Positions 1 through 8,682 are shown, numbered from the stretch's first letter. The stretch is DNA of 64,000 nucleotides from Sphingomonas sp. (GCF_024508665.1 NZ_JANINP010000006.1:744001-808000); one strand, 5' to 3'. Numbers and translations are program-made. Notes: generated by a model not told the origin, from the sequence alone.

Positions 1-63
1 GCGCAGGACATGATAGCCATCGCGCGCCAGTTCGCCGGCGCCGATATCGACCAGGGCGCTCAT
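1..63 (-). CDS. Start of a probable PhyH-like (phytanoyl-CoA dioxygenase family) protein, cut by the window edge
   Basis: Only the first 21 codons are present. The ATG (63-61) overlaps the luxI stop codon as ATGA, so the gene is translationally coupled to luxI. The visible N-terminus contains ELARDGYHVLR, which resembles the opening helix and strand of phytanoyl-CoA dioxygenase (PhyH) Fe(II)/2-oxoglutarate oxygenases (a 'DGYhvlrg' pattern). My recollection is that sphingomonad luxI genes are often followed by such a dioxygenase, which supports the call. With so few residues and no metal ligands in view, the family assignment stays tentative; the existence of a coding start is better supported than the function. 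Confidence 0.45.
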   Translation of the reverse strand, partial: MSALVDIGAGELARDGYHVLR

Positions 64-662
64 GCCGCCAGCTCCAGCAAGCCGGTATAGGTGCCGGTCC
101 AGGCGAGCCGCTCGCGCATGTCCGGCGTGACCTCGATGCGGAACGCTCCGATCGGTCCGCCTTCGATGCGCAGCGAGGGGCCGAGCGGCTCGGCCCGCCA
201 GCCCATGGCGAGCACCTCTCGACGGAAGGCTTCGGGAATGACGCCGGTGATGTGCTCGATGCCGCGCGCCAGCGCGAAGTCGGCCATTGCCGAGATCAGC
301 GCGTTGCGCAGTTCCTTGCGGCGCGCGGCGCCGTGACGGCTCGGCAGGCAGAGCCGTGTGCTTTCCCAGGTCGAAGGGCCGACCGGCACGCCGCCGATGC
401 AGATGTGCGGGAAGATGTCGCCGAGCAGATGGGGCAGCCAGCTCGGCAACATGCGGAGCGACGCCTCGTGCCGGCCGCTTTCGTCGATCGCGACGAGATA
501 GACGGCGTGCGGCGTGTCGAACTGGTCGATCTCGTAGCGGCCCTCGACGACCGGCACGTCCCATCGGAAGAAGTCGACGAACTGCGCCTTGCGGTCCGCG
601 AACATGGTTTCGAGCGCGAATGCGTGTGCGCTCTCGGGGTAATCGTCGATCGTGAGGATCAT
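60..662 (-). CDS. luxI: Acyl-homoserine-lactone synthase (LuxI family)
   Basis: This 200-residue protein has the usual LuxI length and pattern. There is an N-terminal block with FADRKAQFVDFFRWDVPV, the region that normally holds the conserved R, F and W residues. A central E-x-TRLCLP segment (WESTRLCLP) follows, and then an acetyltransferase-like half. LuxI enzymes make acyl-homoserine lactones from SAM and an acyl carrier protein in the cytoplasm. The gene lies 77 bp downstream of luxR on the same strand and overlaps the next gene by ATGA. A GGGAG sequence lies a few bases before the ATG. A perfect 14-bp palindrome (723-736) about 60 bp upstream is a candidate regulator site. The acyl chain of the product cannot be predicted from the sequence. 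Confidence 0.9.
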   Translation of the reverse strand: MILTIDDYPESAHAFALETMFADRKAQFVDFFRWDVPVVEGRYEIDQFDTPHAVYLVAIDESGRHEASLRMLPSWLPHLLGDIFPHICIGGVPVGPSTWESTRLCLPSRHGAARRKELRNALISAMADFALARGIEHITGVIPEAFRREVLAMGWRAEPLGPSLRIEGGPIGAFRIEVTPDMRERLAWTGTYTGLLELAA

Positions 663-722
663 GGCTGTGCTCCCGGTTGATGCGCCGGGAGAAAGAGCAG
701 CAATCGCCGTTCAGGATCAGCG

Positions 723-736
723 CCCGGAATTCCGGG
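723..736. promoter_or_regulatory. Perfect 14-bp palindrome upstream of luxI (candidate LuxR operator)
   Basis: CCCGGAATTCCGGG is a perfect palindrome located between the luxR stop codon and the luxI start, about 60 bp before the luxI ATG. That position suits an operator bound by the LuxR dimer. It does not match the classical lux box in sequence, and it could instead be part of a short luxR terminator. Confidence 0.35.
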
Positions 737-739
737 TGG

Positions 740-1510
740 TCAGCTCCGGCGCAGCTCGTCCAGGCCGATCTCGCCGGCAAGCAGGGCGGCGGCGACCAGC
801 TCGGTCCGGTCGCTGGCACCGAACAGCTTGCGGGCGTCGCGCAGATAGCTCTCAATCGTGTCCTCGCTCAGCCCAAGGCGATGTGCGATGGCCTTGTTGC
901 GCAGGCCACGTCCGACCAGCACCACGCAGTCCCGATAACGCGGCGCGAGGCGCGGCTCGGGTCCGGGCAAAAGCGGGCCGGCGAGCCGGCGGGCGCGCTG
1001 GAAGGCGAAGACGCCGAACATCTGGGCCGGCGCCAATGCCAGCTCGGCCATGCGTGGCGAGCGAAAGCCCGCGAAGGTGCAGGAGCCGAGGCAATGACCG
1101 AGCTTGCCACACGGAACCGTGATGCCTTCGTTGAGCCCCTCGCGGCGTCCGAACTCCAGCGCGAGACGGTCCTGATGGTCGAGGGTGATGATGTCCCGCA
1201 GCTCGGACCAGAGAAACGCGCTGTCGGCGAAGAGGCAGCCACGCATGACGGGATCGCGGCGGTAACGGCAGCCGCCGATGATCCGCCGCTCCACGCCCTC
1301 GGCATAATCGCGGATATCGACGGCGCCCGGCTTCGGCGCGCGCAGATCCTCGTGCGTGATCAGTGCGAAGTGCCGGCTGCGGATCTCGTCGCTGAAGTCG
1401 CGTGTCAGCTGGCGGAGCGACCTCCAGTCGTCCGCCGCCCGTATCGTTCGCAGAATATCGTCCGCCAGGCCGAAGCCGAAAGCGGTCGACGAGCGGCTGC
1501 TTCCAGCCAT
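740..1510 (-). CDS. luxR: LuxR-family quorum-sensing transcriptional regulator
   Basis: The 256-residue protein has an N-terminal autoinducer-binding-like region (about residues 20-170). It also has a C-terminal GerE/LuxR helix-turn-helix (about 180-250) with the typical pattern VGRGLRNKAIAHRLGLSEDTI followed by a second helix. It would bind an acyl-homoserine lactone and regulate luxI and other targets. It is transcribed leftward into luxI. Its 5' region contains a FecI-type promoter motif on the minus strand (1589-1617), whose proximal end is 79 bases from the start codon. That suggests expression depends on the adjacent ECF sigma factor. The autoinducer-binding half is divergent, so ligand specificity is unknown. 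Confidence 0.85.
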   Translation of the reverse strand: MAGSSRSSTAFGFGLADDILRTIRAADDWRSLRQLTRDFSDEIRSRHFALITHEDLRAPKPGAVDIRDYAEGVERRIIGGCRYRRDPVMRGCLFADSAFLWSELRDIITLDHQDRLALEFGRREGLNEGITVPCGKLGHCLGSCTFAGFRSPRMAELALAPAQMFGVFAFQRARRLAGPLLPGPEPRLAPRYRDCVVLVGRGLRNKAIAHRLGLSEDTIESYLRDARKLFGASDRTELVAAALLAGEIGLDELRRS

Positions 1511-1588
1511 GCACTGACCTCCTGCCGCGGCATGCCGCGCACTTAGGCCCCCGTCTCGGGTGTGGTTTTTCCCGCCCCGCTCGCGACT

Positions 1589-1617
1589 ATGACAACCAAG
1601 GTCGCGCTACGGGTAAC
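1589..1617 (-). promoter_or_regulatory. Predicted ECF (FecI-type) promoter for luxR
   Basis: On the minus strand GTTACCC (1617-1611), a 15-base spacer and TTGTCAT (1595-1589) match the elements found before fecI and both TonB receptors, with an identical spacer length. The -10-like box ends 79 bases before the luxR ATG. The sigma-factor assignment is inferred from proximity and repetition. Confidence 0.55.
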
Positions 1618-1651
1618 ATTCCGATAGAACCATTTTGGCTCTTTCCAGTGC

Positions 1652-1680
1652 GTTACCCGAAATCCTCCCTCATCTGTCCA
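1652..1680 (+). promoter_or_regulatory. Predicted ECF promoter motif, distal copy upstream of fecI
   Basis: GTTACCC (1652-1658), a 15-base spacer and CTGTCCA (1674-1680). This is the weakest of the five copies because of the CTGTC box, and it lies 132 bases before the proposed fecI start. Confidence 0.4.
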
Positions 1681-1737
1681 GCGTCATGCGCGGCCCGACA
1701 GGAGTGAGGAAAAATTCGCGCGATGGACAGATTTCGC

Positions 1738-1766
1738 GTTACCCTTTTCAAGGACCGGCTTGTCTT
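1738..1766 (+). promoter_or_regulatory. Predicted ECF promoter motif, proximal copy upstream of fecI (autoregulation)
   Basis: GTTACCCTTTT begins at 1738, and TTGTCTT follows at 1760-1766 after a 15-base spacer. The box ends 46 bases before the fecI ATG, almost the same distance as at the two receptor genes (45 and 47 bases). Confidence 0.6.
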
Positions 1767-1811
1767 CCCTCGGCGGACAAGTGCGACGCGAGACAGCTCC
1801 GACGGTATTGG

Positions 1812-2384
1812 ATGATCGACGACGACGTGATCGATGCCTGGTTCGTGCGAGAGGTGCTCCCTCTCGAACGGGCGTTGACGGCCTATCTGCGTCGTAACTG
1901 GAGGATGGCGGAAGACGTGTTCGATCTGCGGCAGGACATATACGAGCATGCCTGGAACGGCGCGCGGCGCGAGCTGCCGGCCAACACGCGTGCCTATATG
2001 TACACGATCGCCCGCAACCATCTCATCAACCAGGCCAAGCGTGCGCAGATCGTCTCGTTCGACATCATCGCCGATCTCGACGGCGTCGGGACCGACTTCG
2101 ACATCTGGGAAGCCGAGCGGGCGATGACCGCCCGCGACGAGCTGCGTCATGCCAAGGCCGGGATCGACAAGCTGCCGCCGCGCTGCCGCGAAGTGGTTCG
2201 GCTGCGAAAGATCGAGGGCCTCACCACCCAGGAGGCGGCGGAGACGCTCGGCGTCTCGACCGAGACGGTCCGCCAGCAGCTCAAATATGGGATGCGGGCG
2301 CTGATCGACCACATGGTCGGCGGAACCGGCAAGATCGTGCGGCCGAAGTTCGGCAGGCGATCCGCCGGGGAGGCGCAGCCATGA
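1812..2384 (+). CDS. fecI: ECF sigma factor, FecI type
   Basis: This 190-residue protein has a sigma-70 region 2 (about residues 15-85, with LRQDIYEHAWNGARRELP and TYIARN-like elements around IARNHLINQAKR). It also has a region 4 HTH (about 125-175, LPPRCREVVRLRKIEGLTTQ then ETLGVSTETVRQQL). FecI-type sigma factors direct transcription of outer-membrane receptor genes after a signal relayed by FecR. The chosen start is ATG 1812, which gives a normal ECF length; the longer ORF back to 1635 would run through the promoter motifs. The stop overlaps the fecR start by ATGA. The putative promoter motifs before it suggest autoregulation and control of luxR and both receptors. Confidence 0.9.
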   Translation: MIDDDVIDAWFVREVLPLERALTAYLRRNWRMAEDVFDLRQDIYEHAWNGARRELPANTRAYMYTIARNHLINQAKRAQIVSFDIIADLDGVGTDFDIWEAERAMTARDELRHAKAGIDKLPPRCREVVRLRKIEGLTTQEAAETLGVSTETVRQQLKYGMRALIDHMVGGTGKIVRPKFGRRSAGEAQP

Positions 2385-3367
2385 GCAGCCCGATGAGCCG
2401 TCACCGTGCGATCGAGGACCAGGCGCTCGACTGGCTGATCCGCCGCGACGAGCCCGGCTGGTCGCAGCAGGATCAGGTCGAGCTGGCCGACTGGCTCGCG
2501 GAATCGACCGCGCACCGGACGGCTTGGCTGCGCGCCGAACATGGCTGGGCGGAAGCCGATCGGGTGCGGTCGCTCGGCGACTGGAACAGCGAGTCCGCGC
2601 ACGAGTATCGCCCGCGCAGATGGCTGCCGGCAGCGATCGCGGCGAGTCTCGTGGCCGCGGTCGGAATTGGTAGCCTCACGCTGGTGCCGCAATTCGGCGA
2701 GCATGCGTCGGTCCAGCAGGTCGCCACCGAGCAGAAGCGGTTCGACACACCGGTCGGTGGCCGCAAGGTCGTGGCCCTCGCCGACGGCAGCCGGATCACG
2801 CTCAACACCCAGTCGGTCGTGCGCGCTGCGGTTAGCGACCGGGCCCGCGACGTATGGCTGGACTCAGGCGAGGCCTATTTCGAGGTCCAGCACCGCGACG
2901 GCGAGCCGTTCGTGGTGCATGCCGGCAAGCAGACCATAACTGTCCTCGGCACCAAATTCTCGGTGCGGCGCGACAGGGACCGGGTCACGGTGAACGTCGT
3001 CGAGGGCCGGGTGCGAGTCGACGACGGCCAGGGGCTCGAAACCAGCGCGGCGATCATCACCGCGGGCGACACGGCGATCGCGCGCGGCGGCTCGACGCTG
3101 ATCACACCCAAGTCGGAGGAACGGGTCACCAACGCGCTCGCGTGGCGCGACGGGATGCTGAGCTTCAACCTCATCCCGCTGTCCGAGGTCGCGAGCGAGT
3201 TCAACCGCTACAATCGCACCCAGCTCGAGGTTGACCCGTCCGCAGCGGAGATCCCGATCGGCGGCACATTCCAGGCGTCGAACGTCGACGCGTTCGCGCG
3301 CCTGCTGCATGATGCATACGGCTTAAAGACGGAGCGCGATGGTGACCGTGTAAGAATCTCGAACTGA
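2381..3367 (+). CDS. fecR: FecR-type anti-sigma factor / signal transducer
   Basis: The 328-residue protein shows the full FecR layout. A cytoplasmic N-terminal domain (about 1-55, ALDWLIRRDEPGW) would bind the sigma factor. One membrane helix follows at about residues 82-100. Next come a periplasmic FecR domain (about 115-225, with FDTPVGGRKVVALADGS) and a C-terminal STN-like domain (about 255-328) ending in GDRVRISN. It would carry the receptor signal across the inner membrane to FecI. It is translationally coupled to fecI, and the first TonB receptor starts 77 bases downstream. A degenerate copy of its last codons appears at about 8683-8728, just before the second receptor. Confidence 0.9.
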   Translation: MSSPMSRHRAIEDQALDWLIRRDEPGWSQQDQVELADWLAESTAHRTAWLRAEHGWAEADRVRSLGDWNSESAHEYRPRRWLPAAIAASLVAAVGIGSLTLVPQFGEHASVQQVATEQKRFDTPVGGRKVVALADGSRITLNTQSVVRAAVSDRARDVWLDSGEAYFEVQHRDGEPFVVHAGKQTITVLGTKFSVRRDRDRVTVNVVEGRVRVDDGQGLETSAAIITAGDTAIARGGSTLITPKSEERVTNALAWRDGMLSFNLIPLSEVASEFNRYNRTQLEVDPSAAEIPIGGTFQASNVDAFARLLHDAYGLKTERDGDRVRISN

Positions 3368-3371
3368 CGAT

Positions 3372-3400
3372 GTTACCCTTTTGCGTCGCTCGATTGTCGC
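3372..3400 (+). promoter_or_regulatory. Predicted ECF promoter for the first TonB receptor
   Basis: GTTACCC (3372-3378), a 15-base spacer and TTGTCGC (3394-3400), ending 45 bases before the receptor ATG. The spacer ends in CGCTCGA, very close to the equivalent site at 8733. Confidence 0.6.
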
Positions 3401-3409
3401 GTTTCCCGA

Positions 3410-3428
3410 GGGGCGGAAAAGCCGCCCC
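3410..3428 (+). promoter_or_regulatory. Leader hairpin just before the ribosome binding site of the first TonB receptor
   Basis: GGGGCGG (3410-3416) pairs with CCGCCCC (3422-3428) around a five-base loop, immediately upstream of the AGGGGGG ribosome-binding tract (3432-3438). In the mRNA this could affect translation initiation. The second receptor leader (8769-8790) retains only a weaker version. Confidence 0.3.
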
Positions 3429-3444
3429 ATAAGGGGGGTTACTC

Positions 3445-6090
3445 ATGATCCGGACGCTCGCTGCGGCACTCGCCACTTCAACCTGCCTCGTCGCGCTGGC
3501 CTCTCCGGCGGCCGCACAAACGCAAGAGTTCAATATTCCTGCCGACTCGCTCCGATCGGCGCTCGACACGTTCGCTCGCCAGTCTGGCCGTCAGGTAGTT
3601 TACCGCGGTGACGAGATCCGCGGTGCCAAGTCTCCCGGGGTGCGTGGTGCAAGGACCGCGGAAGAAGCGCTGGACGTGCTCTTGGCCGGGACGGGTTTCG
3701 CGGTCCGAAGGGACTCCTCAGGGGCGTTTGCTGTTGTCCGTGTGGGAAACGCAACCATCGGCGCCGATGACGATGCGGCCTCGCCCAAGACAGACAAGGA
3801 GTTAGCGGCTGAGATTGTAGTCACAGGTACGAGGATCGCTGGCGTTGAAACTGCAAGCCCGACGATCACCATTGGTCGAAAAGAAATCGACCGCACCGGT
3901 TACTCTTCGACAGCGCAATTAATCGAAAGTATTCCCCAGAATTTCGGCGGCGTAAGCTTTGATGCCAGATTCAGTGATAATGCTTCTCTGCTGCAGGGGT
4001 CAAATCTTGAGGGGGCGTCCTCGATAGATTTGCGAGGCCTAGGTGCGCAATCCACTCTAGTTCTGGTTAATGGTCAACGCCGTGCGCCGAGCCTTGGCGG
4101 TCGTGCCGTCGATATCAATAGTATTCCGCTAACTGCCGTCGAGCGAGTAGAAATCGCCTCCGGCGGTCGTTCGGCCATATACGGCGCCGACGCCGTCGCT
4201 GGAGTCGTCAATTTTGTCCTCAAGCGAAAATTCTCCGGTTTCCAGACTGATTTTCTCGCAGGCAAAGCCGAACACGGGGCCGCAGAATACCAGCTTAGTC
4301 AAACAGCAGGGATTGACCACAAGGGTGGCGGATTCCTTATAAACTATACACACAGCCAGCAAGATCCTCTCGATATTGCGGACACTCCTTTTAACGTTTC
4401 CCCGTCCGTCGTAAATAGCATCAACAGAACGCTATTTATTGTTCCTGAGTCCAATCAGGACAGCGTGTATTTTAGTGGCGAAAAATCCCTTTCTCCTGTG
4501 GCGAAGATATATGCAGATGTGCTGTATTCAAATAGAAAGGCCATCAATAAGTTTGATATCGAATACAATGATTACGACTATCGCGCGACTAGTTCATCGG
4601 TATACCGATCGACCGATTTGAGCGTGAACGCAGGCTTGGATATTTCTCTAAGCCCTGTGTGGAACATGACCGTTTCAGGCCTGTATGATCGCAGAACTAC
4701 CAATTATAGCTCGTCGGACGTGCTGACGGGCGCCGGCGTTGGCGGTACTATCACCTCAGCTGGCGGTGATAAGAACTCGTCCACGTTGTGGGGCTTTACT
4801 GGAACAATCACAGGCTCACTGCCGACAATGTTCGGAATCGAGCCCAAGCTGGCGCTTGGCGCAGAGTACCGAACCGAATCCAACGTCATCGAGCTTGCGA
4901 CGCTTAATCGTGAGCGTGATGTGGCATCGGCCTTTGCCGAGTTGTCGCTGCCGCTGATCGGCGGCGAAGGTCGGCCTTTCATGCGGCGTCTAGACCTGTC
5001 CCTCGCGGGTAGAATCGACAATTACAGTGATGCCGGCTCAACGGCGAACCCTCAAGTGGGTCTGATCTGGGAGCCAGGCGCGGGCCTCACTGCCAAGGCA
5101 TCCTATTCGACCTCCTTTCGAGCTGCCGATCTGGTCACTGTAGCGGCCAGTCGGGTCAATCCTCCGACCCTATTCATCAGGTCTAGGCTTGACCCTACCA
5201 GCTCGACAGGGTCATCTTTGGTCTTGGAGAAGGCAGGCACAGATCCGAACATCGGCCCCGAAACCGCGAAGACATGGACCGCGAGCTTGGAGTTCAAGCC
5301 ACGTTTCGCCCCGTGGATCAAGTTCTTCGGATCGTTCACATCGGTCGACTATCGGAATAGGATCATTATACCTCTGATTGGTTCGGACGCGGAGCTTGTA
5401 CTCGTCCGCCAGAATCTTTTCGGGAACCTCATCAATCGAAATCCGGGAACTGCGGCAATCGACGCCTTGCAGGCGTCCACCGTGCCCGCGAGGATCCGGA
5501 ATCTGAGCGGAATCCCATTCAATCCGGCCACGCAGCAAATCTCTCAAGTTTTCCCAGGAATCGTGCTGGTGTCCAACCAGCTTCAGAACGTGGCACTAGA
5601 GCAATTCGAAGCCCTCGATTTCGGCTTTGACGCCGCCTCCAACCTCGGACGACTGGCAGTGAATGCGGGCCTCAACGGGACATACATTCTACGTCACCGG
5701 GAACAAATCACGGGGCAGAGTCCGTCTTTCAGCCTCCTAAATGAGTTAGGAAAATCTCCGGATTTTAGGTTCCGTGCCAATGCCGGAATTGGCTTTTCCG
5801 GAGCGCGCGCCGATGTTTTCGTCAATCACGTGCGTGGGTATTCCAACCCCCTCTCGACACCCGTCAGTTGGCTGTCGAGTTGGACCACCGTTGATCTGTC
5901 TGTGTCCTACGAGGCCCCAAAAGCTGATTCTCGCTGGCTCACCGGATGGCGCTTCAGTCTAAATGCAACAAATCTGTTCAACACTGCTCCGCCCCAATTC
6001 CTGGACGGCGTTAGTGGGATTGCCTTTGATTCAGCGAACGCAAATGGTTTGGGCCGCCAGCTGACGCTTCGTATTTCCAAGCGTTGGTAA
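3445..6090 (+). CDS. FecA-like TonB-dependent outer-membrane receptor with STN signalling domain (receptor 1)
   Basis: The 881-residue protein has a signal peptide (residues 1-25, ending AAAQ) and an STN domain (about 26-102). A TonB-box region follows near residue 123 (EIVVTGTRI), then a plug with SIDLRGLGAQSTLVLVNGQR, and a 22-strand-type barrel ending in a typical C-terminal strand (LTLRISKRW). STN-bearing receptors signal to FecR when ligand binds and import it using TonB energy. The substrate is unknown; neighbouring secreted peptidases suggest a peptide or peptide conjugate. The first 103 residues are nearly the same as in receptor 2, while the barrel is divergent and richer in AT. The stop overlaps the next peptidase start as TAATG. 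Confidence 0.92.
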   Translation: MIRTLAAALATSTCLVALASPAAAQTQEFNIPADSLRSALDTFARQSGRQVVYRGDEIRGAKSPGVRGARTAEEALDVLLAGTGFAVRRDSSGAFAVVRVGNATIGADDDAASPKTDKELAAEIVVTGTRIAGVETASPTITIGRKEIDRTGYSSTAQLIESIPQNFGGVSFDARFSDNASLLQGSNLEGASSIDLRGLGAQSTLVLVNGQRRAPSLGGRAVDINSIPLTAVERVEIASGGRSAIYGADAVAGVVNFVLKRKFSGFQTDFLAGKAEHGAAEYQLSQTAGIDHKGGGFLINYTHSQQDPLDIADTPFNVSPSVVNSINRTLFIVPESNQDSVYFSGEKSLSPVAKIYADVLYSNRKAINKFDIEYNDYDYRATSSSVYRSTDLSVNAGLDISLSPVWNMTVSGLYDRRTTNYSSSDVLTGAGVGGTITSAGGDKNSSTLWGFTGTITGSLPTMFGIEPKLALGAEYRTESNVIELATLNRERDVASAFAELSLPLIGGEGRPFMRRLDLSLAGRIDNYSDAGSTANPQVGLIWEPGAGLTAKASYSTSFRAADLVTVAASRVNPPTLFIRSRLDPTSSTGSSLVLEKAGTDPNIGPETAKTWTASLEFKPRFAPWIKFFGSFTSVDYRNRIIIPLIGSDAELVLVRQNLFGNLINRNPGTAAIDALQASTVPARIRNLSGIPFNPATQQISQVFPGIVLVSNQLQNVALEQFEALDFGFDAASNLGRLAVNAGLNGTYILRHREQITGQSPSFSLLNELGKSPDFRFRANAGIGFSGARADVFVNHVRGYSNPLSTPVSWLSSWTTVDLSVSYEAPKADSRWLTGWRFSLNATNLFNTAPPQFLDGVSGIAFDSANANGLGRQLTLRISKRW

Positions 6091-8483
6091 TGCTAATGAC
6101 AACACGCGGGCACGCCTTGGTGCTCATCGGCCTGTTGAGCTCGCTCATTTCGGCCACGGCCCTCGGACAGACGCGCTCTTACGGCGTGGAAGATCTTCTG
6201 TCCCTAGAAGATGTCGGCGAAGTTGCGCTGTCCCCGGATGGTGCACATACTGCCTTCGTTCGAGAGCGGCCGCTCAGGTCCTCGATGGTCGGGGACGATG
6301 AACTGTCCGCGGATGAGCCAGATCGGTCAGATGTTTGGATTGCGAGTGGCGACAAGATCGCTCTGAACATTACGAACGGTGGTATGGATCAAAGCAGCTG
6401 TGACTCGCCGGCTTGGTCCCCCGAGGGCGATCTGTTAGCCTTCGCGTGCCGCCGCGGGCCGAGAACGGGCTTATGGATATGGTCGAGCACCGGTTCGCTC
6501 AAGAGGATTTCGGAAAGCTCTGCTGAGGGCTTATCGTCACCGTCAGACAGACTTGTCTGGATCGACAATCAGCATGTTATGGTGGCTGTCGTATTGAGCG
6601 CCGTCCAGCGACGGCAATCTGTTCGCGTTCTGGATAGCAGCGTTCCGATCGATCTTGAAGATGCTGCCCAATCTGCTCTGTTGCTCATTGACGTCGCGAG
6701 CGGGCGCTCGAGCAAAGTCTCAACCTGGCCGAGAATACCTTCGGGAAGTGCACCGGAATGGCGGGCGTCAAGTCAGCCGTATGTGGCCCATGCTTACTTG
6801 GACAAGTTGATCGCCCCGTCGCAGGATGGCCCCCTTTCTGGGAGCGAAAACCCCGGCGAAAGCAGGTGGACGTTCGGTTATTTGTATAAGTTGAAGGTGC
6901 TGAAATTGGACGGATCGCCGATCCAGTTTAGCGGAGAGCAGCCTCAACGCATTCTTGGCTGGAGAGGGCGATCCTCGGAGGCCTTTGCGTGGCAACCTGG
7001 TGCCGCGAGATTGCTGGCAAGTGGCTTTGATGCTCAAGGTCGGAAGTCCTTGTTCCTGCTCGATGCAGCCAGCGGGTTAAGCGTTCGGGTTGGACGCGAT
7101 CCCGGCATGTTGAACCTCGTTCCGGGGCGGGTGCGGTGGCCGAAAATCGGTGACCCAATCGTCGAGATGACCGACCCCCAATCGCATCGAAGGGCTTGGC
7201 ATTCTGTTAAGCTGGATGAAAGTCGGGCCGCCATTTCTTCACAGAATGGTTCGGACGTCATCCTTGTCCATGATAGAGCCTACTGGCTAACGGACGGAAA
7301 ATTGGTCTCCAGGGAGACCGGCACGTTGCTAGCGAGTGGAATCGCCGCCGTAGTGCGGACGAACCAGAATTCGACGATGCTGGCTTTCTACTCAAATGAG
7401 CCGGCGAGACACCTCAAATATCTCGATTTCACTTCCAAAAGGATCTCAACTCATCCTGTCGGACCAAGTTGGCGGCAATTGTCATATTTGTCAAAGCGCG
7501 CAGAGACACTCACTCTTGTCGAATCCAGCGAGTCCGAAAAAGTCGTCAAAATGTGCAGGAACGACAAGCCATGCACAATTCTCGCAACGACAAATGATTT
7601 TATAAAGAAAATCGACCTGCCGAGTGCGATTGACTTATACTATAGCGGCAACAATGGACAGATGCTGCGGGGCCAAGTTCTTTTTCCGCCTCATTACGAT
7701 CGGGCACGGCGATACCCTGTCCTGACCTGGGTTTACAACGGCCTACGGCCCGCAAGTGTCGCAGACGATCCCGGTATTGTCCGGCGCTTTATTCCACTGG
7801 CATGGGACTATCAGGTCTTCCTTGGTGCCGGATATGTCGTCTTCATTCCTCAGATGCCGATAGCGCAGGTTCCGAGTCCGAACGCCGTAGGTGGAGAGGT
7901 GAGCGATCAGCTCGGTCACATGGCCGGATCGGTAGTTCCTGGTATCGACGAACTCATCGCGATGGGGGTCGCGGACCCAGATCGCCTATTTCTGTTGGGC
8001 ATCAGTCATGGCGGCTTTTCTGTAAACGCCATGCTGTCCGAGACCGGGCGCTTCAAGGCAGCCGTCTCGGGCCATGGAATTTCCGATACTTTCAGCAGTT
8101 TTGGATCTTTCAACGGCCTGCCGGGGCGGACGACGCTCATAAACGAGGGATTGGACGGCGCCGGGCAGATCCTGGATCAAACCGGCATGGGCACTCCTCC
8201 GTGGGAGGATCCCGCGCGATATCTCCGGAACAATCCGATCGTCGCGTCGAAACGGATCTACACCCCGCTGCTCATTGTCAGTGGTGAGGACGATTACATC
8301 CAGTCGCAGCAACAGCAGGAGATGTTCTCGGCACTTATGCGGCAAGGCAAGCCAGCGCGCCTGCTCACTTTCCGAGGAGAAAGCCATACGCTCGAATCGC
8401 CGACTAATATCAGGAGGTTATGGGCGGAAATCTTTGCTTGGTTCGACCGGTTCGGAGGTCAGAACACAAACCCGCGGAACTAG
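6090..8483 (+). CDS. Secreted S9-family serine peptidase (S9C-like; paired with receptor 1)
   Basis: From ATG 6090 the protein is 797 residues, with a signal peptide of about 25 residues (VLIGLLSSLISATALGQ). A large beta-propeller-like region contains VALSPDG and PAWSPEG elements. An alpha/beta-hydrolase domain is at about 540-797. A full catalytic triad is visible: Ser639 in GISHGG, Asp734 in GEDDY and His766 in GESH. Such enzymes cleave short peptides or peptide bonds in unusual settings. The N-terminal pattern is reminiscent of S9 enzymes of lasso-peptide loci, but I cannot assign that activity. The start overlaps the receptor stop (TAATG), so the two are translationally coupled and probably act on the same imported molecule. 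Confidence 0.85.
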   Translation: MLMTTRGHALVLIGLLSSLISATALGQTRSYGVEDLLSLEDVGEVALSPDGAHTAFVRERPLRSSMVGDDELSADEPDRSDVWIASGDKIALNITNGGMDQSSCDSPAWSPEGDLLAFACRRGPRTGLWIWSSTGSLKRISESSAEGLSSPSDRLVWIDNQHVMVAVVLSAVQRRQSVRVLDSSVPIDLEDAAQSALLLIDVASGRSSKVSTWPRIPSGSAPEWRASSQPYVAHAYLDKLIAPSQDGPLSGSENPGESRWTFGYLYKLKVLKLDGSPIQFSGEQPQRILGWRGRSSEAFAWQPGAARLLASGFDAQGRKSLFLLDAASGLSVRVGRDPGMLNLVPGRVRWPKIGDPIVEMTDPQSHRRAWHSVKLDESRAAISSQNGSDVILVHDRAYWLTDGKLVSRETGTLLASGIAAVVRTNQNSTMLAFYSNEPARHLKYLDFTSKRISTHPVGPSWRQLSYLSKRAETLTLVESSESEKVVKMCRNDKPCTILATTNDFIKKIDLPSAIDLYYSGNNGQMLRGQVLFPPHYDRARRYPVLTWVYNGLRPASVADDPGIVRRFIPLAWDYQVFLGAGYVVFIPQMPIAQVPSPNAVGGEVSDQLGHMAGSVVPGIDELIAMGVADPDRLFLLGISHGGFSVNAMLSETGRFKAAVSGHGISDTFSSFGSFNGLPGRTTLINEGLDGAGQILDQTGMGTPPWEDPARYLRNNPIVASKRIYTPLLIVSGEDDYIQSQQQQEMFSALMRQGKPARLLTFRGESHTLESPTNIRRLWAEIFAWFDRFGGQNTNPRN

Positions 8484-8682
8484 GGCAGAAAGCTCGTTTT
8501 ACATCGAGGCGTCTTCTCCCATGCGGCAGGGGATGCGCGGCGCCGCCCACTTCATCAGGCCTCATAGCCGAAGCAGCAGCTACTATCGCACGCAACGCCG
8601 GGATTGCACGCAGCCGCCGCCAAATAACGGAACGCAACCTGAGATCAATCCTTACTCAGACGCCATCTGCTGTGAGGCCTCC

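Larger units (their letters stand above)
1511..1811. other. Divergent intergenic region between luxR and fecI carrying three copies of a shared promoter motif
   Basis: This 301-base stretch has no convincing gene. It holds one leftward and two rightward copies of GTTACCC-N15-(T/C)TGTC. The first two copies are arranged back to back, with CGGGTAAC at 1610-1617 and GTTACCCG at 1652-1659. In-frame ORF extensions upstream of fecI cross these motifs and are best regarded as non-coding. Confidence 0.6.

Noticed and set aside
1635-1811. N-terminal extension of FecI back to 1635
   Set aside because: It crosses the promoter motifs and adds residues unlike sigma factors.
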